Source: Bettongia penicillata ogilbyi (lineage: Eukaryota > Chordata > Mammalia > Diprotodontia > Potoroidae). From it: DNA of 64,000 nt. Positions 55,043 to 64,000 of the stretch are shown here, in pieces; the stretch's first letter is position 1, and each line of letters starts with the position of its first letter. The notes beneath the pieces were generated by a model, which was not told the origin of the DNA, searched no databases, and was given only the letters and a program-made list of their open reading frames with translations. The DNA lies in NCBI GenBank assembly GCA_023548195.1, contig JAJHZJ010000335.1, positions 7,139,677-7,203,676 on the forward strand. Direction: 5' to 3'. A program made the translations under genes and the position numbers.

Positions 55043-55575
55043 TGACAGTGGGGTCCTACTTCCCCTAGTCCCCTTGTGCCTTCTAATGCCTTTCTCTTCA
55101 GTCCCAGGGCTCCATATAATGATCCCTCCCTTTTTGTCTCTCCCTTTCCCTTTTTTCTTTCTTCTCTGTCTTCTCTGGCTCCCTCTCCCCTTCCTGCCTT
55201 CTGCTGCCTTCTGTGTGTCTGTCTCTGAATCTGTTTTTGTCTCTGCCTGTCAGTCCTTTTGTCTTCCTCTCCTCTCTCTGTCCCTCTTCCTCCCTCCCTC
55301 CTCCATCTCTCTTACGTATGTGAGGCCATCCTGTGACACTGTGGTCAAACAATACCCAAATATCTTGCAGCCACTCATCTTTTGTTGCTGTTTTCCTGAT
55401 TCAAGATGAAAGCCCCAAACCCAATAAAGCATCATCAACAACCCTCTTCCCCATGAGCTCTCACCTTCCACCTTCTTTAGTCTCTCCTAGTTACCAGAGC
55501 CTCCTGTGGAGTGAATGCTCTTACTTTTCCCCTAGTTATTTAAATGGAAAAATGAGGGAGAAGAGACAAATACCT
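55043..55575. other. Unassigned, C/T-rich sequence
   Basis: 55,120-55,315 is polypyrimidine-rich; the 111-aa Leu/Ser/Pro-rich ORF reflects composition. No gene. Confidence 0.4.
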
Positions 55576-55940
55576 TGTTCCACCATTTCCTAGCTATTAA
55601 GTCTTGCGATTGGGGTGGGGTGGGGGTGTTTGTTTTGTTTCTCTGAATCTCAGTTTCTCTGTCTGGAGAAAGGGGAAAACACACCTGCACTCTGCTTTAC
55701 ATGGTTGGTGTAAGGAAACTATGTTTACATTGATTCCCCTGATGTTTTTAGCTGGTGAATTTATTTCTCTTTGAGAGGAAACTTGGTATTTAGAAAGAAC
55801 TCTGGATTTAGTGTCTGGAGACTTGGCTTGAGGCCCCTCTTCAGACATTTACATGGTTAGTGAATATGGGCTAGTTGCTTCTGTTCAGCGTTTCCACATC
55901 TGTTAGACAGGGATGGCGGGGCTAGCTAGGAGATGCCCTC
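55576..55940 (+). mobile_element. Two decayed CORE-SINEs
   Basis: 55,580-55,735 ('tctgaatctcagtttctctg', 'catggttggtgtaaggaaac') and 55,780-55,940 ('ctctggatttagtgtctgga'). Confidence 0.65.
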
Positions 55941-56400
55941 CAAGGACCCATCCAGTTATAATGGATGGTGCTGTGGCCTTCTGGGCAAACAAAAGAATGA
56001 AAAGATGCCTAAATTGCTGGGGAGGAGAAGGAAGAGGGCTACATTCAGAAATTAGAGCCGTGTTAAAACAGAATATATTCATTAAAAAAAAAAAAAAAGA
56101 ATTTCACCTGAAGGTGTACTACAGCTATGGCTTCATTAGAGGTGCTAGGATAACAATCCCATTCTCTCTTTTTATGTGCCTTTTAATTAACCTATTCTAT
56201 ATTCTTTGTTTTCTTAGCTTGATATTTGCAAGGAAATTGGATACCCCAAGGGCAGGGCTAAAAATGAGTCCAATTCATTGGTTCTGGATGGGGGTGGGCT
56301 GGGAAGGAGGGAGACTTGGTGGAGTACAGGCAGTGTTATGCATTAGCAAATATTTAACAACTGGGTCTCCAGATGAAAAAAGAAATGTTCCCATGACACA
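55941..56400. other. Unassigned sequence with a 166-codon ORF
   Basis: The plus-strand ORF at 55,913-56,413 crosses a SINE and a poly-A run (56,084-56,099, giving IKKKKKE); no domain is recognised and I regard it as chance. Confidence 0.45.
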
Positions 56401-57300
56401 CCTTGAAGGTTAATCTTCTTTATTAATATTTTCACCATCATTGTCTTAAGTCTCTCCAGTGAATCAAGTCCTAATTTGTAGGACTTGCAGACTTCTCAGG
56501 TGTAAATGCTCCCATTGGAAATTTAACAATCATCTCTAGCCAGTAAGAGCAAGTTCCAATTGATAACGTTTAATATAAAATTTTGGAATAATCTCTTTGT
56601 TCTCTCTGAAGAAAACTCAGAGAATGCCTCTTCCTATGTCAACAAAAGCCAGCCAGGGCTGACTTAACATTCCTTAAGAGACCTTTAACCTAAGATACTA
56701 TCTTAAATAATGGGACATTTTCCATATCTTAATATTTGTAGACATATACTATGTTATGGCATGTTAATGGTAAAGAAAACACAGACATCTTGGGTCGTAA
56801 TTTCTATGTGAAACTTTGTCAAACTCTGTTATCTTATTGTATTTACAACCTATGCAATTAAGAAATTTCTTTCTAATGGACTATGTAAATGGTCATATTT
56901 ACAACCTATGCAATTAAGAAATTTCTTTCTAATGGTCTAGTCCATCACTTATGGAGATCATAAATCTGAAGGACACAGAAGGCTTCTTTGTCCTAAAACA
57001 TATTTAAGGCTGCCCAATTCTTTGTATCGGTAGCCAGAACATTTCTGGCTCCATAATGCATTATGTTACCGTTTTCTTTAATAGGGAATTGATTAATTAA
57101 GTAATTAAATCATAAAATGCATGCACTGAGCATGTTGCCTTTTCTTTAACCAAGTTTTCAAGTCAACACAGTACATCCCTAAGTAAACAGTATGATCATG
57201 TCTGCAAAGATCTCAGACTACACCAAGTTCTAGACCAAGTGAACCCAGAACTCCAGGATCATACAAAAGAAGAGACTGGTCTAACATAGGTAGGGTAGTG
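56401..57300. other. AT-rich unassigned block
   Basis: About 900 bp with no SINE, L2, L1 or CR1 text and no ORF. It includes the exact 39-bp direct repeat described separately and a 'gattaattaagtaattaaat' patch at ~57,090. It could be an old LTR or unique DNA; I cannot tell. Confidence 0.4.
56841..56935 (+). repeat. Perfect 39-bp direct repeat, period 56
   Basis: The 39 bases from 'atttacaacctatgc' to 'tttctttctaatgg' occur identically at 56,841-56,879 and 56,897-56,935, separated by 17 bp. Confidence 0.97.
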
Positions 57301-58074
57301 GAACTTGGGGAGGGCAGGGACAGCCGCAAAAAAGAGAAATCTCTCCCCAGCACCTGGCAGTATAATAATTACCAAACACGTGGAAGAGGCAGGCGGAAAA
57401 TGGCTCTGCACAGCGGTCAGGGAAGGTTGAAGTTTGATAAGGAGCAGAAGAAATTTCCCTGGAAAAGCTGAGCTATTCGAGGAAACAATTAGAGGAACAG
57501 AGCTTGTCGGATAAGGAGCAGAACTTTTGTTGAGTGGCCTTCGGACTCCAGCTTTTGTCTAGATAATGAGCAAAAAACTCTGAAGAAAAGCCAAGGGGAA
57601 GCCTGAGTAGCAACATGAGAACTGCATTGGGGGACTCAGGTCTGGAGCTGAAGGTAGAATGGGGTGAACAAGGTTTTGACCAGGATCCCAGTATCTGGAA
57701 GAGGGGATGCACTTCCCATGGTGATCACTATCCCCGCAGCTCAATTTCACAGTCCTCTCCACAGCATGCTGTCACCCGGAGTGGAGCAATCACCTTTAGG
57801 ACCATCACCCCTTCCAGAGTCTGCCTTCTCCCTTCAGTCATCCCAGGAGCAAGAGCCAACCTTCCCCCTTTTCCTGGCATGATTTTAACTACTATACACA
57901 ATCCCCGTAATTCTTGTTAAGCCATCAAACTCTAACGTGTTTCCTGAATTCTAGTACCTCAAAGATAAAGGGAACCTCAGAGATTACCCATACTAGCTAG
58001 CTACATGTGACCAAGAACTCCCCTATAACATCCAAGAAATGGGGTCATCCAGCCTTTGCTAAATGATCTCCAAT
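57301..58074. other. Unassigned non-coding sequence
   Basis: Three related 'gataaggagcaga'-like motifs at 57,436, 57,509 and 57,562. No gene. Confidence 0.4.
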
Positions 58075-58460
58075 GAAGAGACTGGTACAGGGGAATGGGA
58101 GCCTGAATGGGGAGTCAGGACACTTGGGTGTAAGTCCCTGCTCAGTCACTCACTTTTCTAGAAATCATGGACCCAATGCTACCCATGCAAGCCTGGGGGC
58201 TCCTGGCTACCCCCACCTTCCCTACCATCATACTCCAGAGGGGAAGAGTTATTCTTCCATAGTGAACCTTTGCCCTCCCTACACCACCCGCAAAATTAGT
58301 AAGGGTAAAAGCCAGATTTGTTTGTTCTGTGTGTGATCCTCTCTATAAAACCATAGAAGGTCAGAAATACAAGAGCCCTGCATTAGATATTATCTAGTCA
58401 AATTTCCACGTTATAAATACACCTGAAGCCCAAGGAAGTGCATGATTCACCCAAAGGTCA
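58075..58460. mobile_element. SINE scraps
   Basis: 58,090-58,160 forward ('cagtcactcacttttctaga') and 58,340-58,460 reversed ('aaggtcagaaatacaagagc', 'cacctgaagcccaaggaagt'). Confidence 0.5.
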
Positions 58461-58654
58461 AAGCCAGAGTTTTCTTTCATCTGGGTCCAAATGCAGTGCT
58501 ATTTGCATGTCCATGGTCTGTCTTTGTAAGGACCAGAACCTCAGTCTTGGAAGGCCAAGGTTTCCCACAAAATGCTGCCCTCAGTCCCAGGCTGCTCTCC
58601 TTTATAATCTAGAAAAGCATTCTCTTATTTAAAAAACACGATTTTTTTCCTTTA

Positions 58655-58990
58655 AAAAAGTTTATTTTTACAAACATTTATCTCTCCCTTCCACTGCTTC
58701 CTCAAAACAACAACAAAACCTCACAAAAATAAAAAAAACCCACACAACAAGCGCCCACAAATTCCTGGCCATGCCCACGTATGCGTGTCTCATTCTGGAT
58801 TATAAGTCCGTCACCTCTCTGGCAGGAGATGGATGGTGTGATTCATCTTCAGTCCCCTGGTCTCAGGGGTTATCACTGGATTAATCAGAGTGCTAACGTC
58901 TTTCAAAGTTGTTTTTCTCTACTGTTTTTATCATTGCATAAATTGTTCTATAGTTCTGTTCACTTCACTCCCAAGAATCCTTTTCTAACT
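58655..58990 (-). mobile_element. Old L1 3' region
   Basis: 'aaaagtttatttttacaaac', 'gtatgcgtgtctcattctgg', 'ccgtcacctctctggcagga' and 'agtgctaacgtctttcaaag' are the reversed L1 3' UTR; 'aaattgttctatagttctgt' follows as in the L1 ORF2 end. Confidence 0.8.
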
Positions 58991-59029
58991 GTGCCTGATT
59001 CCTTTATGGTGAAGTCATAAAACTTGGGC

Positions 59030-59475
59030 TCCTCATAGGTAGGTAGACATAGGACCTGAGTTCAAGTTTCACCTTAGAAGCTTAGTCCTGAGTGAATTTG
59101 AGCAAGTCCCTGAGGAGCCTCCTGCTGGGACCTGTATCTTCCTCTGTAAAATGTGAGGATGGAATCGGATGGTCTCTGAAGTTCCCCTCCCCCCCAACTC
59201 TCAATCTTTGATGCTATAATCCCATATATCATATTACTTCTCTGTAACTAAGGTACCTCAGTTGTTAAAACAGAATAATGTCCACAAATATTCTTGTATT
59301 CATAGAGAGGGCTGGTTGTAGAGTCAGGAAGATCCAGTTCCAATCCAATCCTGCCTCTGACACTAGCTGTGTGATCCTGGGTAAGTCACTTAACCTAACT
59401 TTAATCCCTCATAGGGATGTGTGTGAATTTGGCATAATTATACTTGTGCTTCCTAGCTGGAAGGGGAGGGTCAAA
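59030..59475 (+). mobile_element. Two CORE-SINEs
   Basis: 59,030-59,215 ('ggacctgagttcaagtttca', 'ctctgtaaaatgtgaggatg') and 59,300-59,475 ('cctctgacactagctgtgtg', 'atcctgggtaagtcacttaa'). Confidence 0.82.
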
Positions 59476-60199
59476 TGAAATAAAGTTTGGAAAAATTTTT
59501 GGCAAACTTTGAAATGTGATGCGTCAGCTGTGAGTATGATCACTGGTCTCACAGGTTTGGGGGACCATGGGGAGGAGTTCAAGCCTAAAGTTACTATCAA
59601 AGTGGGAATTATTATTTTAAACTCCAGGTGGGGAAATTGATCCTTTGACAAATGTGAATGCATCATGAGCAAGGCTGAAGAAAATGGTTTGGCTGGACCA
59701 GTTTCTGGGTTCCTATGAGGCATTCAGCCTCCTACAGGACACATCTTCCCTTCTCCAGCATGGTCCCACCTTTCTTTCCCTCTAAAACAGTGGACTGAAA
59801 TTCAAACACAACCAAGGTCCTCTGTACAGGACATGAGGTTCCCTGAAGGCTGCACAATTGACTCAGAAAATCACATTTGTGTATTTTCTTAAAAATTGTA
59901 CATTAACAATAAAATCAGATAGGAACCACATTTTAATCTGGTTCTGCCTGTCCTTGAAATTGTTGTGGGCCGGACATTTGATTCTTCTGCTTCAGAGCAT
60001 CTACGATATATTTCCAATGTTTCTTGCAGAGCTTGACTACGGGGGAGGCTGGACAACTTTACTAGGATTTTTGGTCATCTTTGGATTCCTGGGCAGAATC
60101 CCTGAGCTCCTGGAGGTTAGTACCTGGAATACTGCAAAATGTTGCATATCTTGGTTCTATCTCCTCCTACCACCATGATTGATAAGTCACATCAACGAG
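59476..60199. other. Unassigned sequence containing an exon-like segment
   Basis: No repeat text. 60,030-60,115 is bracketed by a good acceptor ('tttcttgcag') and donor ('ggttagt') and has one open frame; see findings. Not called as a gene. Confidence 0.3.
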
Positions 60200-60440
60200 A
60201 TAGCTGAACAGGAAGTCAGAAAAAGCTGGATTCAAATCTCACCTCTGAAACTAGGGACAAATCATTTCAGATCTCAGAGCCTCAGTTTTCTCATCTGTAA
60301 AATGGAGACAACAATATTTCCGGTATCTGCCTTTACATGGTTGTAGTGAGGACCAAGTAACAGTGTATGTAAAAGTACTTTGCAAACTCTAAGACACTAG
60401 ACAAGTGTCATCTTCAATTATTATCCCTCTCTGGGCACCT
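60200..60440 (+). mobile_element. CORE-SINE (THER1/MIR-like), full length
   Basis: 'gctggattcaaatctcacct', 'gagcctcagttttctcatct', 'catggttgtagtgaggacca', 'gtgtcatcttcaattattat'. Confidence 0.9.
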
Positions 60441-60493
60441 TAATTTCCTCAGATGCCAAATGAGCAGGTTCTACTAGATAAAGAGATTTTAAT

Positions 60494-60496
<3 letters not shown>

Positions 60497-60569
<73 letters not shown>
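60497..60569 (+). repeat. (TC)n microsatellite, 73 bp, uninterrupted
   Basis: Pure CT dinucleotides across the whole stretch. Confidence 0.98.
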
Positions 60570-60571
<2 letters not shown>

Positions 60572-60576
60572 TGCTC

Positions 60577-60760
60577 CATTTGGCAGTCTGGATACAGTCC
60601 CCTTCTCTGATTAATGTTTTTAAATTCATAAAATAGAAAGGATTAAAAAGGAAATGAATCATACTGAAATATAGTTATTACATTAAAAAAACTTCATGGA
60701 TTCCCTAAAATTTCTCCATGAATCTTTTGAGGATCTCTGAGCCCCAGGCCAAGAACCCCT
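60577..60760 (+). repeat. Dispersed repeat, copy 2 ('catggaccctttt' family)
   Basis: Homologous in order to 14,888-15,085; see that entry. Confidence 0.6.
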
Positions 60761-61034
60761 GTACTAGATTACCCTTTTGCAATCACTAAATCCTATGAAT
60801 CCAATGTCCTGGTCCACATCAGGCGGTAGCTGTCATGTGACTGCCATAGAGACAGCACCATGACGTTGGGGAAGCTGGTGGTGACGAGCTATCAGGTCTT
60901 CATTTGTGGCCTGGTTGTTCTCTGTGTCAACCTCCCTGACTTCTGGCCATTGTTAAAATTCTCTCCAACACTTGGCCTGCCAGTAGATTGAGTCCCTCCA
61001 AAAATCACAGTTCCTGTTTCTATAGAAAAGATAC

Positions 61035-61245
61035 ATCATGGTTAATGGAACAACCAGACAAGGGACAGGAAGTGGGGTAGCTGCTCCCACTTCTGCCGCT
61101 AACTTGTATGTAACCTTAAATGAGTCTCTCTGTTTCTCTGGGCCTCAGTTTCTTTGTCTACCTGAAGAGGAATCTGGACTAGTTCATCTCTACATTCCCT
61201 TCCTTTTTATTCTAAGGTTCTTTCTGCTCTGACATCCTGTGTCCT
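61035..61245 (+). mobile_element. CORE-SINE
   Basis: 'gggcctcagtttctttgtct' and tail 'ctaaggttctttctgctctg' run directly into the reversed ~38-bp motif array. Confidence 0.75.
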
Positions 61246-61318
61246 GAGGTCCCTCCAGGCCCTCACAGTCTATGACCTGAGGTCCCGTTTGTTCTAACAT
61301 TCTGTGTTCCATAATCAT
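61205..61318 (-). repeat. Reversed ~38-bp motif array continuous with a SINE tail
   Basis: Three units: 'ggttctttctgctctgacat', 'ggtccctccaggccctcaca', 'ggtcccgtttgttctaacat'. It links the arrays elsewhere to the SINE 3' end. Confidence 0.7.
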
Positions 61319-61669
61319 TTGAGGCTGGACAAATTCCCAAGAATCCCCCAGAGACAGGACTGTTTTGTCTTCATTTCATCAGCACAGATGAGGCAATGAT
61401 GTAATCCTTCTTCTCCATCTGTAATTCATACAATTTGGTAATCCAATCATGAGTCCATTGAATCCAGGCTCTCATCATTGTGTATGGCCTAGCTTGACTC
61501 TGGGCCAACAGAATTAGGAAAAAACCCCGTCCTCAACCCCGGCCCTTGGAGCCTCTTAGGCAACCTCTCCTCCTGCAGCTGTGTAGGCTGGTCCCATGAG
61601 GAATCTGGACTGGGGAAAAAACATCAAGCCAGAGGCCAACACCAAGTGAAGGAGAAGGAGCATTGGAAT
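61319..61669. other. Unassigned non-coding sequence
   Basis: Nothing recognised. Confidence 0.4.
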
Positions 61670-61922
61670 AAGCATTTATTAAGCACCTACTATGTGCAAG
61701 GAACAGAGCTTTACAAATATTTTCTCATTTAATCCTCATAATAGCCCTGAAAGGTAGGTGTCATTATTATCCCCATTTTACAGTTGTGGAAATGGGGGCA
61801 GGTGGAAGTTATGTGACTTGCCCAGGGTCACATAGCTAGCAAACATCTGAGGTCAGATTTGAACTCACACCTTTCATCTTCCAGGCCAAGTGTTCTATCC
61901 ACTGAACCCCCAACCTGCCTCC
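61670..61922 (-). mobile_element. CORE-SINE, full length
   Basis: 'taagcacctactatgtgcaa', 'tttctcatttaatcctcata', 'tccccattttacagttgtgg', 'gtcacatagctagcaaacat', 'tgttctatccactgaacccc' are the complete reversed consensus. Confidence 0.9.
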
Positions 61923-62194
61923 ATTAAATGAGAAAGGTTGGATCACTTTTCAGGATACGTAAAATACTAGATAGTTACTGCAGCACTGAAAACCTAAAAA
62001 TATGACCTTAATTCCACTCATTCAATTGTGAAATTCAATTAAAAATATTTTTCTACAGTCTGACTAAGTCATCTCCCCACTCAGTAAATTCCAGATCATT
62101 ATAAATGCAATTTAATCATGGTTGACCATGGAAAACCTACAGGCTGTTCTTCAAAAGTGGCATCCCTTCTCCCACCTCCAGGCCTTTGCACTTA

Positions 62195-62372
62195 ATTGAT
62201 TTGCTGTATCCAATTTTTTGGGTCACAAAGATACTTTGCCATTTCCTTCTGATGAAACTGGGGCAAATAAGGTTAAGTGACACAGCTAATTAAGTGTTGA
62301 AGATGGATTTGAACTCAGGCTCTCCTGACTCCAGGACCAGCACTTTATCCAGTGTGACACCTAGTCTTATGG
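62195..62372 (-). mobile_element. MAR1-type CORE-SINE, shortened
   Basis: 'tttgggtcacaaagatactt', 'gccatttccttctgatgaaa' and 'tttgaactcaggctctcctg'. A likely L2 scrap precedes it at 62,150-62,190. Confidence 0.8.
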
Positions 62373-62489
62373 CTTACTCCACTACAGAGCCAACTTCGAG
62401 GCCACACTCCTTCCTTCCCCTACACCCAGACCAGTTTACTACCTTCATGCTAACCTACACCAATCTGTCAGCCAATGAACATCAGTGAG

Positions 62490-63175
62490 TCACTGTGTGT
62501 GCCAGGGATCAGACTCAACATTGGATATGTGAAGGAAGATGAAACCAGGTCCTGCCCTCAAGGAGCTTGGGGTGGACACCATGTAAGTAACAAGTGATAT
62601 ACAGAGTTATCTGAAAGTTGAGACACTGGCCTCAATTTGGACTCCTGAAGAAATGAATTTTGAGCTAAGTCTTGAAGGAAGCAGCAAACACTAAGACTTG
62701 AGGCTACTTTCCCAACCCACAAATGGCCCCATGACATCAACGGCAGCTCTATATCCCCTGTAGCTTCAGGTACATATCTGGTCCTCCTTCGTGGGCATGC
62801 GCACCATTTCACAAGCTAGGGGAGATGAAAAGAAATGATCAGGCATCTGAGGTAGGACCTGAATGAAGAGAACAATTTCAAAGAGGCAGAAAGGACCAGT
62901 GCATTGTGGCCATGGGGGGCCATCTGTACAAGTGAACAGAGGCATCCCAGAGCAGAGTGAGATGGAACAGGAGCAAATATCTGATGTGCTTAAAGGGAAC
63001 TAATAGGAAATAAGGCTAGAAAAGTAGACTGGAGGCAGATTATGGAAGGTCTTGAATGCCAGACTAAGGATTTTAGATACGTTTTTCTGGACATGATAGA
63101 AAGGTCCTTAGAATGTTCAAATCTGTGCATTGGGAAAATTATTCCAGCAGCCTTCTGAACAATGGATTACCCATT
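62490..63175 (+). mobile_element. Dispersed repeat, near full length but diverged
   Basis: 'ccctgccctcaaggagcttg', 'gctaagtcttgaaggaagca', 'gattatggaaggtcttgaat' and 'attattccagcagccttctg' follow the 16,158 family order, with an unrelated insert near 62,700-62,820. Confidence 0.65.
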
Positions 63176-63224
63176 TAATGGGTAATCATATCATATCATT
63201 TCATATGCTTCCATTTGAACCATT

Positions 63225-63757
63225 TTAGGAAGATTCTGAAGATCACCTGGCCGCATAAGGTCCCAGACACTGAGGTCTTTGCTCGAACTAAACTGCCAAG
63301 CATTCAAAATCTACTGCAGAGAGTGCAACTCTGATGAGCTGGCCATATTGTTCAAATGCCAAATTTACACTTGCCAAAAAGACTTTTATGGCAATAAACA
63401 GGGCAAATGGTCTCGTGATGGTCAGAAGGAGACATACAAGGACACTCTCAAGATCTCTCTTAAGAACTTTGGAATTGCTCGTATGACATGGGAGACACCT
63501 AGCTTGGCGTACCCTCATTAGAGAAGGTGCTGTGCTCTATGAGCAAAGCAGAAGTGAAGTAGCTCAAAAGAAATTCGAAATGCACAAATTTAGATTCCAC
63601 CCCAAATGTTCATGTGTATTATTTGTGTCCGACCTGTGCTAGAGCATTCTGAGCTTGAATTGGTCTGATCAGCCACAATCAGACACACTGTAACGTGATT
63701 CTAACGTAGTGATATCATTTTTGTCCTCTTTGAGAAGGAAGGACAACCAACCAAACG
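63225..63757 (+). mobile_element. RTE-clade LINE 3' end
   Basis: Reads through RTE ORF-end landmarks: KILKITWPHKVPDTEVFART at ~63,228-63,288, GHIVQMPN at ~63,340, then in another frame KWSRDGQKETYKDTLKISLK at ~63,405-63,465 and TWET, with the 3' terminus 'ttgtcctctttgagaaggaa' + 'ggacaaccaacca'. Two or more frameshifts and stops mean it is dead. The terminus resembles the tails of the tRNA-RTE SINEs in this window. Confidence 0.85.
63400..63521 (+). pseudogene. RTE ORF C-terminal fragment
   Basis: About 40 codons, GKWSRDGQKETYKDTLKISL onward, are the conserved C-terminal block found after the reverse transcriptase in RTE-type LINE proteins (GGQKKRYKDTLKxSL pattern). Upstream sequence belongs to the same ORF in different frames. 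Confidence 0.8.
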
Positions 63758-64000
63758 ACCAAGTACATGCAAAGCACCCAAGGTCCACCACAGGCTTTGG
63801 AGCCCTGGGCTAGGACTTCTAAAGGAAGCCCAGTCTTCAAAAGCCTGCTCCCAAAAAGGAACCAAGAGGACACAAAACATGGCAAAAAGCTGACTTGTTT
63901 TCAGAAGTGCCTCTGCTTGGAAAGTCCTAATCAAAGGGTCTGTGTATGTTTTTAATTTCCAGCAGGCTGCCCAGCCCCCCTTTCCCCATGTCTGGCTCCT
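63758..64000. other. Unassigned non-coding sequence
   Basis: Nothing recognised up to the window edge. Confidence 0.4.

Noticed and set aside
55913..56413. 166-codon open frame
   Set aside because: Starts in a decayed SINE and runs through a poly-A stretch; no domain, no splice or promoter support.

Overview
This window is AT-rich, non-coding mammalian DNA, and its repeats point to a marsupial. I found no protein-coding gene of the host, no rRNA, no true tRNA gene and no prokaryotic feature. The marsupial reading rests on the mix of repeats: MAR1-type and other CORE-SINEs, tRNA-headed SINEs whose 3' half ends like an RTE LINE, a 3' piece of an RTE LINE, abundant L2 and CR1/L3 relics, marsupial-type L1, and several copies of a half-L1 (HAL1) element with an L1-like ORF1 but no ORF2. 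The species cannot be decided from sequence alone. The window is best read as intergenic or intronic sequence.

Layout. 0-12 kb: old L2, CR1 and CORE-SINE relics with unassigned unique sequence and one block of a ~38-bp SINE-tail-like motif. 11.65-14.9 kb: a long decayed CR1/L3 element invaded by a 5'-truncated L1 (ORF2 C-terminus) and by an L2-like tail. 16.2-20.7 kb: a dispersed repeat, then a tRNA-RTE SINE split by a 2.83-kb HAL1 with clear 16-bp target-site duplications, then MAR1 and further SINE pieces. 21.77-22.8 kb: a second, 5'-truncated HAL1 in the opposite orientation. 26.6-30.07 kb: a composite of two HAL1 units head-to-tail, lying in an L2 tail. 30-64 kb: mainly ancient SINEs and LINE ends, four to five more blocks of the ~38-bp motif, several microsatellites (TG/TA, TTCC, TC), two possible LTR remnants, and an RTE LINE 3' end at the right edge.

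How the parts relate. The HAL1 copies lack a reverse transcriptase but show L1-style hallmarks (poly-A end, target-site duplications, L1-like 5' start), so they must have been mobilised in trans, presumably by L1 ORF2 protein; one L1 ORF2 remnant is in the window. The RTE-like tails of the SINEs resemble the RTE LINE end at 63.2-63.76 kb, which fits SINE parasitism of RTE machinery. Nested insertions give relative ages: CR1 and L2 oldest, CORE-SINEs/MAR1 intermediate, L1 and HAL1 youngest. I see no convincing new biological system; the most useful leads are the HAL1 composite, the near-intact HAL1 ORF1 with one frameshift, the recurring SINE-tail arrays, and a few unique blocks that could be conserved regulatory DNA.
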